NCBI GenBank assembly: GCA_027084135.1
Contig: JALWLO010000117.1
Coordinates: forward strand, 1 to 36,477
Source of the DNA: Campylobacterales bacterium
GTDB lineage: Bacteria > Campylobacterota > Campylobacteria > Campylobacterales > QNZT01
DNA length: 36,477 nt
Direction: 5' to 3'
Positions 1 through 9,216 of this stretch are shown here, piece by piece. The notes under the pieces are model-generated. The model was not told where the DNA came from. It saw only the letters and a program-made list of their open reading frames with translations, and searched no databases. A program made the position numbers and the translations under genes. Within the stretch, counting starts at the first letter, position 1. The number at the start of each line of letters is the position of its first letter.

Positions 1-24
1 CCATCGCAAAATCGAAGAAACTGG

Positions 25-744
25 GTGTTGGCATTGTTCACTCTCCTTCTCTTTCTATGTTACTTTATTTTAACATTTATTGGTTGGTTTTTCAGAGGAC
101 TCAATTCGAAATTGAAAGATAAATATACTACTTCTCGTTCTATTTATATGCCTCTTCAAGGTTATAAATATAGTTTTGAGGGTGTAGCTTTGCACGAGTT
201 GGGACATGCATTAGGCTTAGGACATCAAGACAATACACTTGCAATTATGAATTCAGAATATCCACATTCAGGTGCTTTAGGTTATTATAATGAGTGGGAT
301 CCGCATGCAGACGATAGAACTGGTATCAGATATCTTTATCCAGACAATACAACAAAGGAGATAGATATAGCCGCATCTATTTATAAAAATAATGGTTCAA
401 CTTCAGGTATAGTTTCATCTGATATAGTTGTACAGAGAGGACATTATGTAAATTTTGAGTTTTCTTTTGATAACTTGAGTACTTCGGATATAAATTTTAA
501 GATTGCTTTTTATCTATCTAAAAATAACTATATATCAACCTATGATAAATTGTTAGGTACAGCCGATGCCCAAGCTCCTGAAGGAACTTCTGGAACTTTC
601 CAAGTATCACTATACATACCAAATGATATTCCAACTGGCTCATACTATTTAGGTTTTATTGTGGATTCCAATAATAACCTCGTGGAATCAAACGAAAATA
701 ATAATTTTGTGGCTGTTCCGCAAGAAATATTTGTTGCATATTAA
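25..744 (+). CDS. Matrixin-like zinc metalloprotease with CARDB domain, possibly 5' partial
   Basis: The protein carries the metzincin zinc signature HELGHALGLGH (residues 57-67: H57, H61, H67, catalytic E58) with a candidate Met-turn methionine at residue 75. DDRTGIRYLYP, typical of the end of a matrixin domain, follows. Residues about 135-235 resemble a CARDB (cell-adhesion-like, Ig-fold) domain, ending in SNENNNF. It is therefore probably a secreted or membrane-anchored peptidase. The start is uncertain: GTG at 25 is a formal start, but the frame is open to base 1, so the gene may begin outside the window. Only about 55 residues, largely one hydrophobic segment (residues 2-23), precede the zinc site, where matrixins normally have 80-100 residues of beta-sheet. 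The copy may therefore be truncated or decayed. Base composition is clearly more AT-rich than in the core genes. The family call is firm; activity is doubtful. Confidence 0.7.
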   Translation: MLALFTLLLFLCYFILTFIGWFFRGLNSKLKDKYTTSRSIYMPLQGYKYSFEGVALHELGHALGLGHQDNTLAIMNSEYPHSGALGYYNEWDPHADDRTGIRYLYPDNTTKEIDIAASIYKNNGSTSGIVSSDIVVQRGHYVNFEFSFDNLSTSDINFKIAFYLSKNNYISTYDKLLGTADAQAPEGTSGTFQVSLYIPNDIPTGSYYLGFIVDSNNNLVESNENNNFVAVPQEIFVAY

Positions 745-753
745 GGAAAATTG

Positions 754-1413
754 ATGCGAGCAATCTATATAATTTTTTTGTTTACAATAGCATTTTTTTC
801 TGCTTGTGGTGATGGGAAAAGTATTGAGGGAAAAACGGAGATAAATTGCATTCCGCTTCCTAAAGATTTAACAAAAGGTGAATATGCCAAATATCGCTTT
901 GTTACTGATAATTATCAAAAAGATGTGAGTGCAAAGATTGATGACATACATGATGATGCATACATCATATCTTTTGAGGATAATGGAACAAAGATAAATA
1001 ATTACAAATTATTTAAAGAGTGTAAAGATACAGTATCATTAAACCAGGATCAACATTTAGACAATACTAAAAAAGAGAATATCAAGTTAAACACTGAAGA
1101 AGAGTACATCATATGGAATACTTACTTTATAGATATAGGAAAATTTCATAATCCTGATGTAAAAATTTATGACATACTCAAAAGTGCTGAAGAGTGTAGT
1201 AATGAATGTATATCAGTCAAAGCCGGTAACTTTGAAGTAGAGAAATGTGTAATAACATATGATGATAACCGTACCAATATCAAAAAAATTATCTCTTATA
1301 TGATGTTAAAAACTGCAAAGAGTAGACCATTCTATGGGCATATTAAGGATGTTGTTATTTTAAATGATGATACTAACTTAACTTCTGAATTAGTGGAATG
1401 GAATAATTTGTAA
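754..1413 (+). CDS. Hypothetical lipoprotein
   Basis: I do not recognise the family. ATG 754 is preferred over the TTG at 751 because AAGGA lies six bases upstream of it. The 219-residue product starts with a short hydrophobic signal segment ending FFSAC, a plausible though imperfect lipobox with Cys18 as the lipidated residue. The mature part is hydrophilic, rich in Asp, Asn and Lys, with several further cysteines (an EECSNEC cluster in the middle). It follows the metalloprotease gene by nine bases on the same strand, so the two are probably co-transcribed and may act together in the envelope. The DNA is AT-rich like its neighbour and unlike the following minus-strand genes, suggesting an accessory segment. 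It ends convergently 16 bases from the next gene. Confidence 0.65.
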   Translation: MRAIYIIFLFTIAFFSACGDGKSIEGKTEINCIPLPKDLTKGEYAKYRFVTDNYQKDVSAKIDDIHDDAYIISFEDNGTKINNYKLFKECKDTVSLNQDQHLDNTKKENIKLNTEEEYIIWNTYFIDIGKFHNPDVKIYDILKSAEECSNECISVKAGNFEVEKCVITYDDNRTNIKKIISYMMLKTAKSRPFYGHIKDVVILNDDTNLTSELVEWNNL

Positions 1414-1429
1414 TATGTGGGGAACAACC

Positions 1430-2059
1430 CTAGCTATAAAGCTTAGGTGCTCCTACTCTCTCGTGGATAGCATTTGCCATCTCCGGTGAGATATTTAGTC
1501 CTTTGGCGAGTCTGTCAAGATACTGGGCTTCTTCTTGAGTATCGAGGTCGATAGCCATCAATGACATGAGATAGACCTGCTGCTCCATACCTTTTGGAAC
1601 TTCATTGATAAATCCCTCAATATCAAGCGGAGAGTTTAGAGCCTCTTTTACGATAGCAAGCTCCTCTTGACTTACTTCACCGATATGTTGCTCTATCTTC
1701 GCCTTCTCTTTTTCATCGATAACACCGTCAGCTTTAGCGGCATTGAGGATTGCTTTTAGAAGTATCTCTGCTTTCTCCTCTTGCGTTGGTGTAGCTTCGA
1801 CACTTTTCCCCGATAGTAGGTTAGAGAGTAGATCGCCGACCGATGAATTCTCTCTATCTCCTCCGAGTTGATTTAAAAGATCTGGAAGTCTGTTTCCTTG
1901 TGCGTTACTACTATTACCGGATTTACTACCTCCTAAGAAGTTACCGATGATATCTCCGAGTCCTCCTCCGCCACTGCTTCCGCCTGTTACCGCTTTACCG
2001 ACTGTTCTAGCCACCATAACACCTATCGCTATCTTACTCAATGTACTCATCATGCTCAT
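1430..2059 (-). CDS. DUF533/TerB-like (YebE-type) protein
   Basis: The 209-residue protein begins with a weakly hydrophobic helix (residues 4-25), followed by a Gly/Ser-rich low-complexity linker (about 27-75). Residues about 95-205 form an all-helical domain with AAKADGVIDEKEK, the acidic loop typical of DUF533 and TerB-like domains, and a second helix pair containing MAIDLDTQEEAQYL. YebE-type proteins are inner-membrane associated and of unknown biochemical role. The start is supported by AAGGAG eight bases upstream of ATG 2059. A candidate promoter lies just beyond the amidase stop codon, so this gene may be transcribed separately from the cluster upstream. The family assignment is good; function is unknown. 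Confidence 0.8.
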   Translation of the reverse strand: MSMMSTLSKIAIGVMVARTVGKAVTGGSSGGGGLGDIIGNFLGGSKSGNSSNAQGNRLPDLLNQLGGDRENSSVGDLLSNLLSGKSVEATPTQEEKAEILLKAILNAAKADGVIDEKEKAKIEQHIGEVSQEELAIVKEALNSPLDIEGFINEVPKGMEQQVYLMSLMAIDLDTQEEAQYLDRLAKGLNISPEMANAIHERVGAPKLYS

Positions 2060-2094
2060 CTGTGCTTCTCCTTTAACTTATTTAGTTCTCTATC

Positions 2095-2100
2095 ATTGTA
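2095..2100 (-). promoter_or_regulatory. Candidate -10 box for the DUF533 gene
   Basis: On the minus strand TACAAT is preceded by a T-rich tract (TTTTTTGC). That pattern is typical of housekeeping promoters in Campylobacterota, which often lack a conserved -35. It sits in the 53-base gap after the amidase gene, about 35 bases before the start codon. No good -35 is visible. Confidence 0.4.
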
Positions 2101-2112
2101 GCAAAAAATCTT

Positions 2113-3666
2113 TTACTTATTGTGTGCAAAGTAGTTGTTGATACCGTTATAGATGCCTTTGGCAAGCATCTTTTGATAAAAAGGGTTATAGAGTCTATCC
2201 CCCTCCATCGGGTTAGTGATATAACCGATCTCTACAAGAACCGCCGGCATCTGTGCTCCTACAAGCACCCAAAACGGTGCTTCTCTTACACCACCATCCT
2301 TCACGGAAGTAAATTTTGCTCTTGTCGCCGCCAAAAGTCCGCTTTGGATATCTATAGCGAGTTTATTGGATTGGATGATTTTGTTTCTATTGAGAAAATC
2401 AAGCAGCGTATCTTTGCTAACCTTATTGAGTTTGCCGGCAACGGCATTCTCTTTAGCGGCGACTCGTTTTGCTCTGTCACTTCTAGCCGGTGAGAGGAAA
2501 AATGTCTCTATCCCCTTGAGTGAGAGGTGTTTCCCCTTTGGAGCAGCATTTGCATGGATAGAGATAAAGAGATCGGCGTGCATTTTATTGGCAAATTTCG
2601 TTCTTTCGGTTAGTTTGATAAATCTATCCCCCTCTCTCGTCATAAAGACTCTATATCCCTTTTTAACCAGCATCTTTTTAAGCAGTTTGGCTACCTTTAG
2701 TACCGCCACCTTCTCTTTATGTTTTTTATAGCCTATGGCTCCGCTATCATGTCCGCCGTGACCGGGATCTAGTACTATGATTTTACTTGAGGCATAGATC
2801 TTATCGTCGTCACTCGGTATTGCCGCCGGGACGATTGCCGGTGCGGCTATCTTTTCCTCTTTTTTCTTTTGAGATTTTTTTGTATGGGTCTCTTTTTTGG
2901 GTTTTATTTTGGGTGTTGGAGAGAGGGTTTTTGTCTCTACTTTTGCCACTCTTCTTGGATTTTTGTGTACCATGATAAAGAGGTTGCCTTTTCGTATGAA
3001 GGCTTTTGAATAGATCATATTTTTATCTTGCAAAACGACTCTTACGAGATCACTTTGATGCTGTTTTACTTTTATCTTATCAATATTTGGAAGCTTGAAA
3101 AGTCTACTACTACTTAAGATCCTGGCTTTAATATCATAGACACTCTTATACCCCTCTTCAGTGAGGGTTTTAAAGTAGAATATATCATCATCTGTTAAGG
3201 GCTTATTGAATTTGATTATAAGAGTATTCTCTTTTGTAGAGATGGAGTTTATTTTTCTGGTTATCGGTTTGGATTTTGTCACTTTTTTCTTTATTGGCGC
3301 TTTTATGATAGAGTTTTTTTTACTGCTAGTACTAGCGATACTCTTGCTTTTATGCTTTTGAGGAGAAACGCTCTTTTGGGGGAGTTTTTTTGTTAGTGCT
3401 TCCAGCTCTTTTTGGTAGCTTCTGCTATCCATATTTAAGAGTCTTCTGCATCTGATAATCCCTCTAAGAGATTTTACGATGCTCTCTTTATCGTTTGCTA
3501 CGACGCTACTGATATAGATATTTTCAAATTGGTGCAGTATATCGACAGTCTGTGCCTTTGTTGCATAAGGTACTTTTTGATTGAGTTTATCTATCTTTTG
3601 GGAGAGCCCGCTTGCGAGAAGTAGGCTTGTCGTTAGTACTAAAAGATAGATAACCCTAACTAGCAT
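2113..3666 (-). CDS. N-acetylmuramoyl-L-alanine amidase (Amidase_3, AmiC type)
   Basis: This is a periplasmic zinc amidase that cleaves the bond between MurNAc and L-Ala during daughter-cell separation. An N-terminal signal segment (to about residue 22) is followed by about 270 residues of linker, including a Lys-rich stretch and an AMIN-like region (about 145-240). The C-terminal catalytic domain (about 297-519) has LDPGHGG, ISIHANA and VLVEIGYITN; the zinc/catalytic set is H305, E320, H373 and E481, counting from the GTG at 3672. ATG 3666 and GTG 3672 are both possible starts and neither has an ideal ribosome site. The start overlaps the end of the upstream monooxygenase gene. The equivalent Helicobacter pylori gene (amiA, HP0772) sits in the same order. 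It is a likely target of the FtsEX/EnvC-like system encoded further along. Confidence 0.92.
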   Translation of the reverse strand: MLVRVIYLLVLTTSLLLASGLSQKIDKLNQKVPYATKAQTVDILHQFENIYISSVVANDKESIVKSLRGIIRCRRLLNMDSRSYQKELEALTKKLPQKSVSPQKHKSKSIASTSSKKNSIIKAPIKKKVTKSKPITRKINSISTKENTLIIKFNKPLTDDDIFYFKTLTEEGYKSVYDIKARILSSSRLFKLPNIDKIKVKQHQSDLVRVVLQDKNMIYSKAFIRKGNLFIMVHKNPRRVAKVETKTLSPTPKIKPKKETHTKKSQKKKEEKIAAPAIVPAAIPSDDDKIYASSKIIVLDPGHGGHDSGAIGYKKHKEKVAVLKVAKLLKKMLVKKGYRVFMTREGDRFIKLTERTKFANKMHADLFISIHANAAPKGKHLSLKGIETFFLSPARSDRAKRVAAKENAVAGKLNKVSKDTLLDFLNRNKIIQSNKLAIDIQSGLLAATRAKFTSVKDGGVREAPFWVLVGAQMPAVLVEIGYITNPMEGDRLYNPFYQKMLAKGIYNGINNYFAHNK

Positions 3667-4765
3667 CTTCACCGTGGATTAATTTTTGCATGAGCTCTTT
3701 TACGGTTATCACCTCGTTGATCCTATAACCGTTGCTACCAGTAAAAAAGAGACCCGTTTCGGTATTTCCCATATAGGCATCCGACAATCTATCGGCTATA
3801 CAGTATCCTACAGCTTTTGCCTCTTCACCCCTTTTGCATGGTGCGACACAGTTGCTGATACATTTGATAGGGATAGGGGGTTTGGGGCTTGACTCAACCA
3901 TCTCTATCAGCTTGGTTTTCACACCTCTTGCGGGATAACCGACCGGCGATTTGAGAAGCTTGATATCCTCCTCTTTCGCTTCGATGAGAACTTTTTTAAA
4001 GGCTTCGGGAGCATCACACTCTTTGGTGGCTATAAATCTCGTAGCCATCTGAACACCGTCAGCTCCAAGAGAGATCATCCTCTCTATATCCTTTTTGTCC
4101 CAGATACCGCCTGCGGCTATGAGCGGAAAGTCTCCCCACTTCTTTATCTCCTCTTTGATCGGAGCGATCAAGTTTTCGAGTTGAAACTCCTCCATAAAGC
4201 ACTGCTCATAGGTAAATCCCTGGTGACCTCCACTCTTAGGACCCTCTACGATCACCGCATCCGGGAGTCTGTTATATCTCTGTTTCCATCGTTTACAGAT
4301 GATTTTCAACGCTTTGGCGGATGAGACGATCGGTACAAGTGCTACATCCGGAAAGCCTTGCGTAAACTCTGGCATATTTGTAGGTAAACCGGCGCCTGTT
4401 ACGATGATATCCGCTCCAGCCTCACAAGAGTCTCTCACAACTCTTCCGTAGTCATTGATAGCATACAAGACATTTGCGCCGAGCGGTTTGTCTCCACAGA
4501 TCTCTCTAGCACTCTTAAAAATCTCAATAAGTGCTTTTTTGCTATAGAAGTTTATCGTCTCGTAGGGTTTACCTTCTATATCTTTTTCTATAAAAGCTCT
4601 GTTTTTGTAGTAACCTGTTCCGACACTCGAGATGATGCCTAGACCACCCTCTTTGCTTACATTTCCAGCTAATTGATCCCAACTGATACCTACACCCATT
4701 CCACCTTGAAAGATAGGATATTCTATCTCATGTTTTCCTATCTTGATACTTTTAAAACTCATCAT
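3656..4765 (-). CDS. Nitronate monooxygenase / FMN-dependent 2-nitropropane dioxygenase family
   Basis: A 369-residue TIM-barrel flavoprotein. The N-terminal FQGGMGVGISWDQLAG, the central GPKSGGHQG (probable catalytic His181) and the FMN-phosphate loop regions IAAGGIWD and GADGVQMATRF are characteristic of the nitronate monooxygenase/FabK-like family. The C-terminal region has a cysteine cluster (Cys302, Cys306, Cys310, Cys322) in CISNCVAPC, which might bind a metal or cluster; I infer this only from spacing. The start ATG overlaps the tyrS stop as ATGA, indicating translational coupling. In H. pylori the same gene (HP0773) lies between tyrS and the amidase, so the position is ancient in this phylum although the physiological substrate is not known to me. 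Confidence 0.85.
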   Translation of the reverse strand: MMSFKSIKIGKHEIEYPIFQGGMGVGISWDQLAGNVSKEGGLGIISSVGTGYYKNRAFIEKDIEGKPYETINFYSKKALIEIFKSAREICGDKPLGANVLYAINDYGRVVRDSCEAGADIIVTGAGLPTNMPEFTQGFPDVALVPIVSSAKALKIICKRWKQRYNRLPDAVIVEGPKSGGHQGFTYEQCFMEEFQLENLIAPIKEEIKKWGDFPLIAAGGIWDKKDIERMISLGADGVQMATRFIATKECDAPEAFKKVLIEAKEEDIKLLKSPVGYPARGVKTKLIEMVESSPKPPIPIKCISNCVAPCKRGEEAKAVGYCIADRLSDAYMGNTETGLFFTGSNGYRINEVITVKELMQKLIHGEDAS

Positions 4766-5967
4766 ATAACCTTTACTTTAGCAAATCTTCTCTTTCCGAC
4801 TTGCAGTATATACTCACCGCTTGGAAGTGTTAAATTTTCATCTACAACTTTTTGACCGTCTATTTTGACAGCTCCCTGCTTGATATCTCTTCTGCCCTGA
4901 GAAGTTGACGGCTCTAGCCCTGTTTCGACCAACGCTTTAGCGATCCAGATACCGGCTTCTAATTCATAACTTTTGATATCACTCGGTATTTGAGACTTCT
5001 TGTGAACTCTCTCAAACTCATCTCTTGCCTTTATCGCATCCTCTTTGGAGTGGTATCGCTCGACGATCTCCATCGCCAGCATCTCTTTTGCCGTTTTTGG
5101 ATGGAGTGATCCCTCTTCTACACTCTTTTTAAGCGTATCGATCTCATCGAGTGTTTTGGAACTAAGCAGTTCATAATATCTCCACATCAACTCATCATTG
5201 ATACTGAGGATTTTACCGAACATATCGTTTGGTTCATCTGTTACGCCGATATAGTTTCCAAGAGATTTGCTCATCTTAGCTACTCCGTCAAGCCCCTCTA
5301 AAAGAGGCATCATAAGTACCGCTTGCTCTTTACCTATGTTGTAACTTTTTTGCAGTTGTCGTCCCATGAGAAGGTTGAACTTCTGATCCGTTCCGCCTAT
5401 CTCTATATCACTCTTGAGATGAACGCTGTCATACCCTTGCAGAAGCGGGTAGATAAACTCACTGATAGCTATCGGCGTTTGGGAGTTAAATCTCTTGTGA
5501 AAATCATCTCTCTCAAGCATTCTGGCTACGGTTTGGTGCATACATAAAGATATGATGCCGTCAGCTCCTAGCGCATTGAGCCAGTGTGAATTGTAGACAA
5601 CTTCACACCTCTCTCTATCCACTATCTTAAAAACTTGCTCCTGATATGTTTTGGCATTTTTTTCTACCTCCTCTTTGCTTAGAGGTTTTCTGAGTGAGTT
5701 TCTACCCGAAGGGTCACCGATAGTGGCTGTGAAATCACCGACCAAGAGTTGGACGATAGCCCCATATTTTTGAAACACGGCAAGTTTTTGCAAGAGTACG
5801 GTGTGACCTAAGTGGATATCTGGACTTGTCGGATCAAATCCAGCTTTGACATAATAGTGCTCTCCCGTTTCTAAATAATTCTTAAGAAGCGCCTTTATCT
5901 TATCCTCATCTATGACCTCAGCGATACCTCTTTTTATCTCATTGAAAGCCTCATCGATACTAAACAA
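4762..5967 (-). CDS. tyrS: Tyrosyl-tRNA synthetase
   Basis: Class I aminoacyl-tRNA synthetase that charges tRNA-Tyr. The HIGH-type motif HLGH is at residues 52-55 and the KMSKS loop at 231-235. The tyrosine-pocket segment IGGTDQKFN is at about 190-198, and a C-terminal S4 RNA-binding domain (about 340-401) contains GRRDIKQGAVKIDG. Length (401 residues) is normal for the bacterial TyrZ-like branch with HLGH and no long insertion. It is in the conserved run pyrH-rpoZ-spoT-tyrS, nine bases after spoT, and its stop codon overlaps the next start. Confidence 0.97.
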   Translation of the reverse strand: MFSIDEAFNEIKRGIAEVIDEDKIKALLKNYLETGEHYYVKAGFDPTSPDIHLGHTVLLQKLAVFQKYGAIVQLLVGDFTATIGDPSGRNSLRKPLSKEEVEKNAKTYQEQVFKIVDRERCEVVYNSHWLNALGADGIISLCMHQTVARMLERDDFHKRFNSQTPIAISEFIYPLLQGYDSVHLKSDIEIGGTDQKFNLLMGRQLQKSYNIGKEQAVLMMPLLEGLDGVAKMSKSLGNYIGVTDEPNDMFGKILSINDELMWRYYELLSSKTLDEIDTLKKSVEEGSLHPKTAKEMLAMEIVERYHSKEDAIKARDEFERVHKKSQIPSDIKSYELEAGIWIAKALVETGLEPSTSQGRRDIKQGAVKIDGQKVVDENLTLPSGEYILQVGKRRFAKVKVI

Positions 5968-5976
5968 TCTATATCC

Positions 5977-8142
5977 TTATACGCTTTTATATGCATCTGC
6001 TATCGGAACAAATTCGATAACTCTATATTTATTATTTTTAGCACTTATAAGTTTATCAATACTCTCTTTAGGAACCTCTACCTCCATCTTGAAAAAGATA
6101 GCTTCAGAGTTCTCATGTTCAGAGAGTTCGATAGTGACTAAATTTACATCTATTTTAGCTAAAAATTGTAAAAAGTCTGCCAAAGAGCCCTTTTTATTTT
6201 CAATACTCACAATAAGCTTATAGGTATCGGGTCTCTCTTTTGCCCACTCTACGAAAAATGTCGGAACCCTCTTTTTTAACTTCGTATAAGAGTTCGTACA
6301 AAACTGATGGTGTATGACGGCGTTTGATCCATCTTTAAAGGCGACGATATCATCACCTCGTTTAGGGTGGCAACAGTAGTCAAACATCACTTTTGAGATG
6401 CTTGTGGTCGTATGAAATATAAGGTTTTCAAATTTCTGGATTTTTAGTTTATACTTTCTGATAGGGGAGATGATCGGCAATATTTTAGTATCTTTGATGA
6501 TAGCTCTTTTGAGTTGCAATATGATCTCTTGAAGGTAGTCGTGATCTATCGCAAGTTTGTAGAGGTTTTGTTCAAGATGGAGTTTTTGGATATAAGGTTC
6601 TATCTCTTCATACTTTAGGTTAAATACATTGAGTAAAATATTTTCACCGATCAATATATTTAACTCTTTGCGCTTCTGTTTGCAGTTTAACTTCATTGCG
6701 TTTTTAGCTTTTGCTGTTTTGAGTGACTCTATCCAGCTACATCTAAGGATTAACTTGTCCGCAGTTTCGATATTGACGATATCTCCGTTTTTTAGCTCTG
6801 TTAAAAGCGGTACTCTGGTTTTGTTGATATAGGCTTTAAGTGCACGGTTTCCGACTTCGGTATGGACGGCATAGGCAAAGTCTAAGGCGGTCGCTCCGCG
6901 GGGAAGGGTATAGATATCCCCTTTAGGTGAAAAAACAGAGATATCTTCGCTATAGAGATCATCTTTAGCAAGAGAGTACATCTCAGTGATATCTTCACCC
7001 TCATCACTTTGGTTTTTGAGCTCATTGAGCCACTCGAGTTTCGGTGAGAGTCCGCTTACCCCCTTATATTTCCAGTGAGCCGCGATACCGTACTCAGCGG
7101 TTTTATGCATATCAAAGGTTCTGATTTGCGTCTCTATGATGGAGGTGTTGTTGAATATCGTCGTATGGATGGTTTGGTAGCCGTTATCTTTCGGTATGGC
7201 GATGTAGTCCTTAAATCTTGAGATCAAAGGGGTAAAATTTTGGTGAATGATCCCCAGTGCCTTATAGCAGTCAAGCGGCTCTTTGACAAGTACTCTAATT
7301 GCCATTAGATCTAGTACTTCATCGATACAGATACCCTTTCGATGCATCTTGGTATAGATAGAGTAGAGGTGTTTGATCCGCTTTTGTATCTCAAAGCTCT
7401 TATCGACAAAGCCATTTTGTAAAAGGAGCTTCGTCACCTCATCCGTGAAGCTGTTGAGTGCGAGTTGAAGCTCTTGATCTTTGGCAAAAAGCAAAGACTC
7501 TATCTTTTTATACTCTTCAGGCATCAGATAGTAAAAGCTAAGATCCTCTAAAGCATTTTTTAGCTTTGAGATACCCAGTCTGTGAGCGATGGGAGCATAA
7601 ACGACAAGTGTCTCTTCAGATATTCTTTTCTGCTTTGCGGGTGAGAGTGCGTCAAGTGTGAGCATATTGTGAAGTCTATCGCAGAGTTTGATAACAAGTA
7701 CCCGTACATCGGATATCGAAGCTAACAGCATTTTTCTAAAGCTAAGAGCGGAGCTGATAAGTCGCTCATCAGAAGTTGACGGGATCAGCTTCTCTTCTCT
7801 GATCTCGATGATCTTCGTTAAACCCTCGACGAGTTTACCTACATGTTCACCGAAGATCTCTACTATCTCTTCACTACTGCAGGGGGTATCCTCTAGCACA
7901 TCGTGCAAAAGGGCGGAGATAACCATCTCTTCATCCCCCCCGAAATAGCTTACGAAGGATGCCACCAAAATAGGGTGTATGATATAGGGTTCACCCGATT
8001 TTCTATATTGACCTTCATGCCATTTTGAAGCGAAGTCAAGGGCGGTTATAATCTTTTGGTTGTTGTCGATTTGTGATAGTAAGAGCGCTTTTGCATCATC
8101 AAGAGTATGGGTACTCTTGATCTTCTCTATAAATAGATCCAT
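5977..8142 (-). CDS. spoT: Bifunctional (p)ppGpp synthetase/hydrolase, RelA/SpoT family
   Basis: This cytosolic enzyme makes and degrades the stringent-response alarmone. The HD hydrolase domain is intact: H56 in IIHP, H80-D81 in LLHDVLED and D155 in LCDRLHN. The synthetase domain (about 250-365) has RFKD at 309-312, the charged loop typical of bifunctional enzymes rather than RelA-only ones, plus GYQTIHT at 321-327 and E337. A TGS domain (about 400-461) and a C-terminal ACT domain (about 645-721) follow, giving the standard full length of 721 residues. Campylobacterota normally carry this single long RSH protein. It starts 16 bases after rpoZ; the ribosome site is weak, so expression is probably coupled to the upstream genes. 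Confidence 0.96.
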   Translation of the reverse strand: MDLFIEKIKSTHTLDDAKALLLSQIDNNQKIITALDFASKWHEGQYRKSGEPYIIHPILVASFVSYFGGDEEMVISALLHDVLEDTPCSSEEIVEIFGEHVGKLVEGLTKIIEIREEKLIPSTSDERLISSALSFRKMLLASISDVRVLVIKLCDRLHNMLTLDALSPAKQKRISEETLVVYAPIAHRLGISKLKNALEDLSFYYLMPEEYKKIESLLFAKDQELQLALNSFTDEVTKLLLQNGFVDKSFEIQKRIKHLYSIYTKMHRKGICIDEVLDLMAIRVLVKEPLDCYKALGIIHQNFTPLISRFKDYIAIPKDNGYQTIHTTIFNNTSIIETQIRTFDMHKTAEYGIAAHWKYKGVSGLSPKLEWLNELKNQSDEGEDITEMYSLAKDDLYSEDISVFSPKGDIYTLPRGATALDFAYAVHTEVGNRALKAYINKTRVPLLTELKNGDIVNIETADKLILRCSWIESLKTAKAKNAMKLNCKQKRKELNILIGENILLNVFNLKYEEIEPYIQKLHLEQNLYKLAIDHDYLQEIILQLKRAIIKDTKILPIISPIRKYKLKIQKFENLIFHTTTSISKVMFDYCCHPKRGDDIVAFKDGSNAVIHHQFCTNSYTKLKKRVPTFFVEWAKERPDTYKLIVSIENKKGSLADFLQFLAKIDVNLVTIELSEHENSEAIFFKMEVEVPKESIDKLISAKNNKYRVIEFVPIADAYKSV

Positions 8143-8158
8143 CAGGTTTTGGCAGGTT

Positions 8159-8371
8159 TTACTTATCGATAACTTTATCTAAAGTGATTAAACCTTCTGC
8201 TATCTCTTTCAGGGCTATATCGGTGAGCTTCTCTTTATCTTTATTCGCTTTTACAAGAGGTTCTGCACCCTCTGCTAGTTGGTTTGCTCTTTGGGCAACC
8301 ATGAGTGAGAGTATATAACTATCATCATTTGCATATTTTAGTGCTTTTGATATCACTTTCTCCAGTCTCAT
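8159..8371 (-). CDS. rpoZ: RNA polymerase omega subunit
   Basis: Seventy residues, matching the short omega subunits of this phylum. The order MRLEKVISKAL...SYILSLMVAQRANQL, then LTDIALKEIAEG, is the omega core that wraps the C-terminal tail of the beta-prime subunit and aids assembly. ATG 8371 has AAGGA upstream. It lies between pyrH and spoT as in Helicobacter. In bacteria generally omega contributes to the ppGpp binding site of RNA polymerase, so its co-operonic position with spoT is functionally coherent. Confidence 0.93.
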   Translation of the reverse strand: MRLEKVISKALKYANDDSYILSLMVAQRANQLAEGAEPLVKANKDKEKLTDIALKEIAEGLITLDKVIDK

Positions 8372-8387
8372 TTTATTCCTTTTTCTT

Positions 8388-9113
<726 letters not shown>

Positions 9114-9117
9114 TTAA

Positions 9118-9132
9118 ACCCAAAGTTTGGGT
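9118..9132 (-). promoter_or_regulatory. Perfect inverted repeat in the pyrH leader
   Basis: ACCCAAAGTTTGGGT is a perfect 7+1+7 palindrome lying just upstream of the pyrH ribosome-binding site (9112-9117 on the minus strand). As RNA it can form a five-base-pair hairpin with a five-base loop directly before the AAGGAG. A further half-copy, TTTGGGTTTA at 9204-9213, is the reverse complement of TAAACCCAAA at 9115-9124. It could be an operator for a dimeric regulator or a translational control hairpin; the sequence does not decide. Confidence 0.5.
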
Positions 9133-9147
9133 CAAAATAATACGGGT

Positions 9148-9153
9148 ATTTTA
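9148..9153 (-). promoter_or_regulatory. pyrH: Candidate -10 box for pyrH
   Basis: TAAAAT on the minus strand, preceded by TATG as an extended -10. It would place transcription start about 37 bases before the TTG start codon and put the ACCCAAA palindrome inside the leader. The alternative TATTAT slightly downstream is also possible. No -35 is evident. Confidence 0.35.
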
Positions 9154-9216
9154 CATAAACTTCATAAGAGACAGGTAAATAGAACATGCGTACTAATGTA
9201 AATTTTGGGTTTAGTA

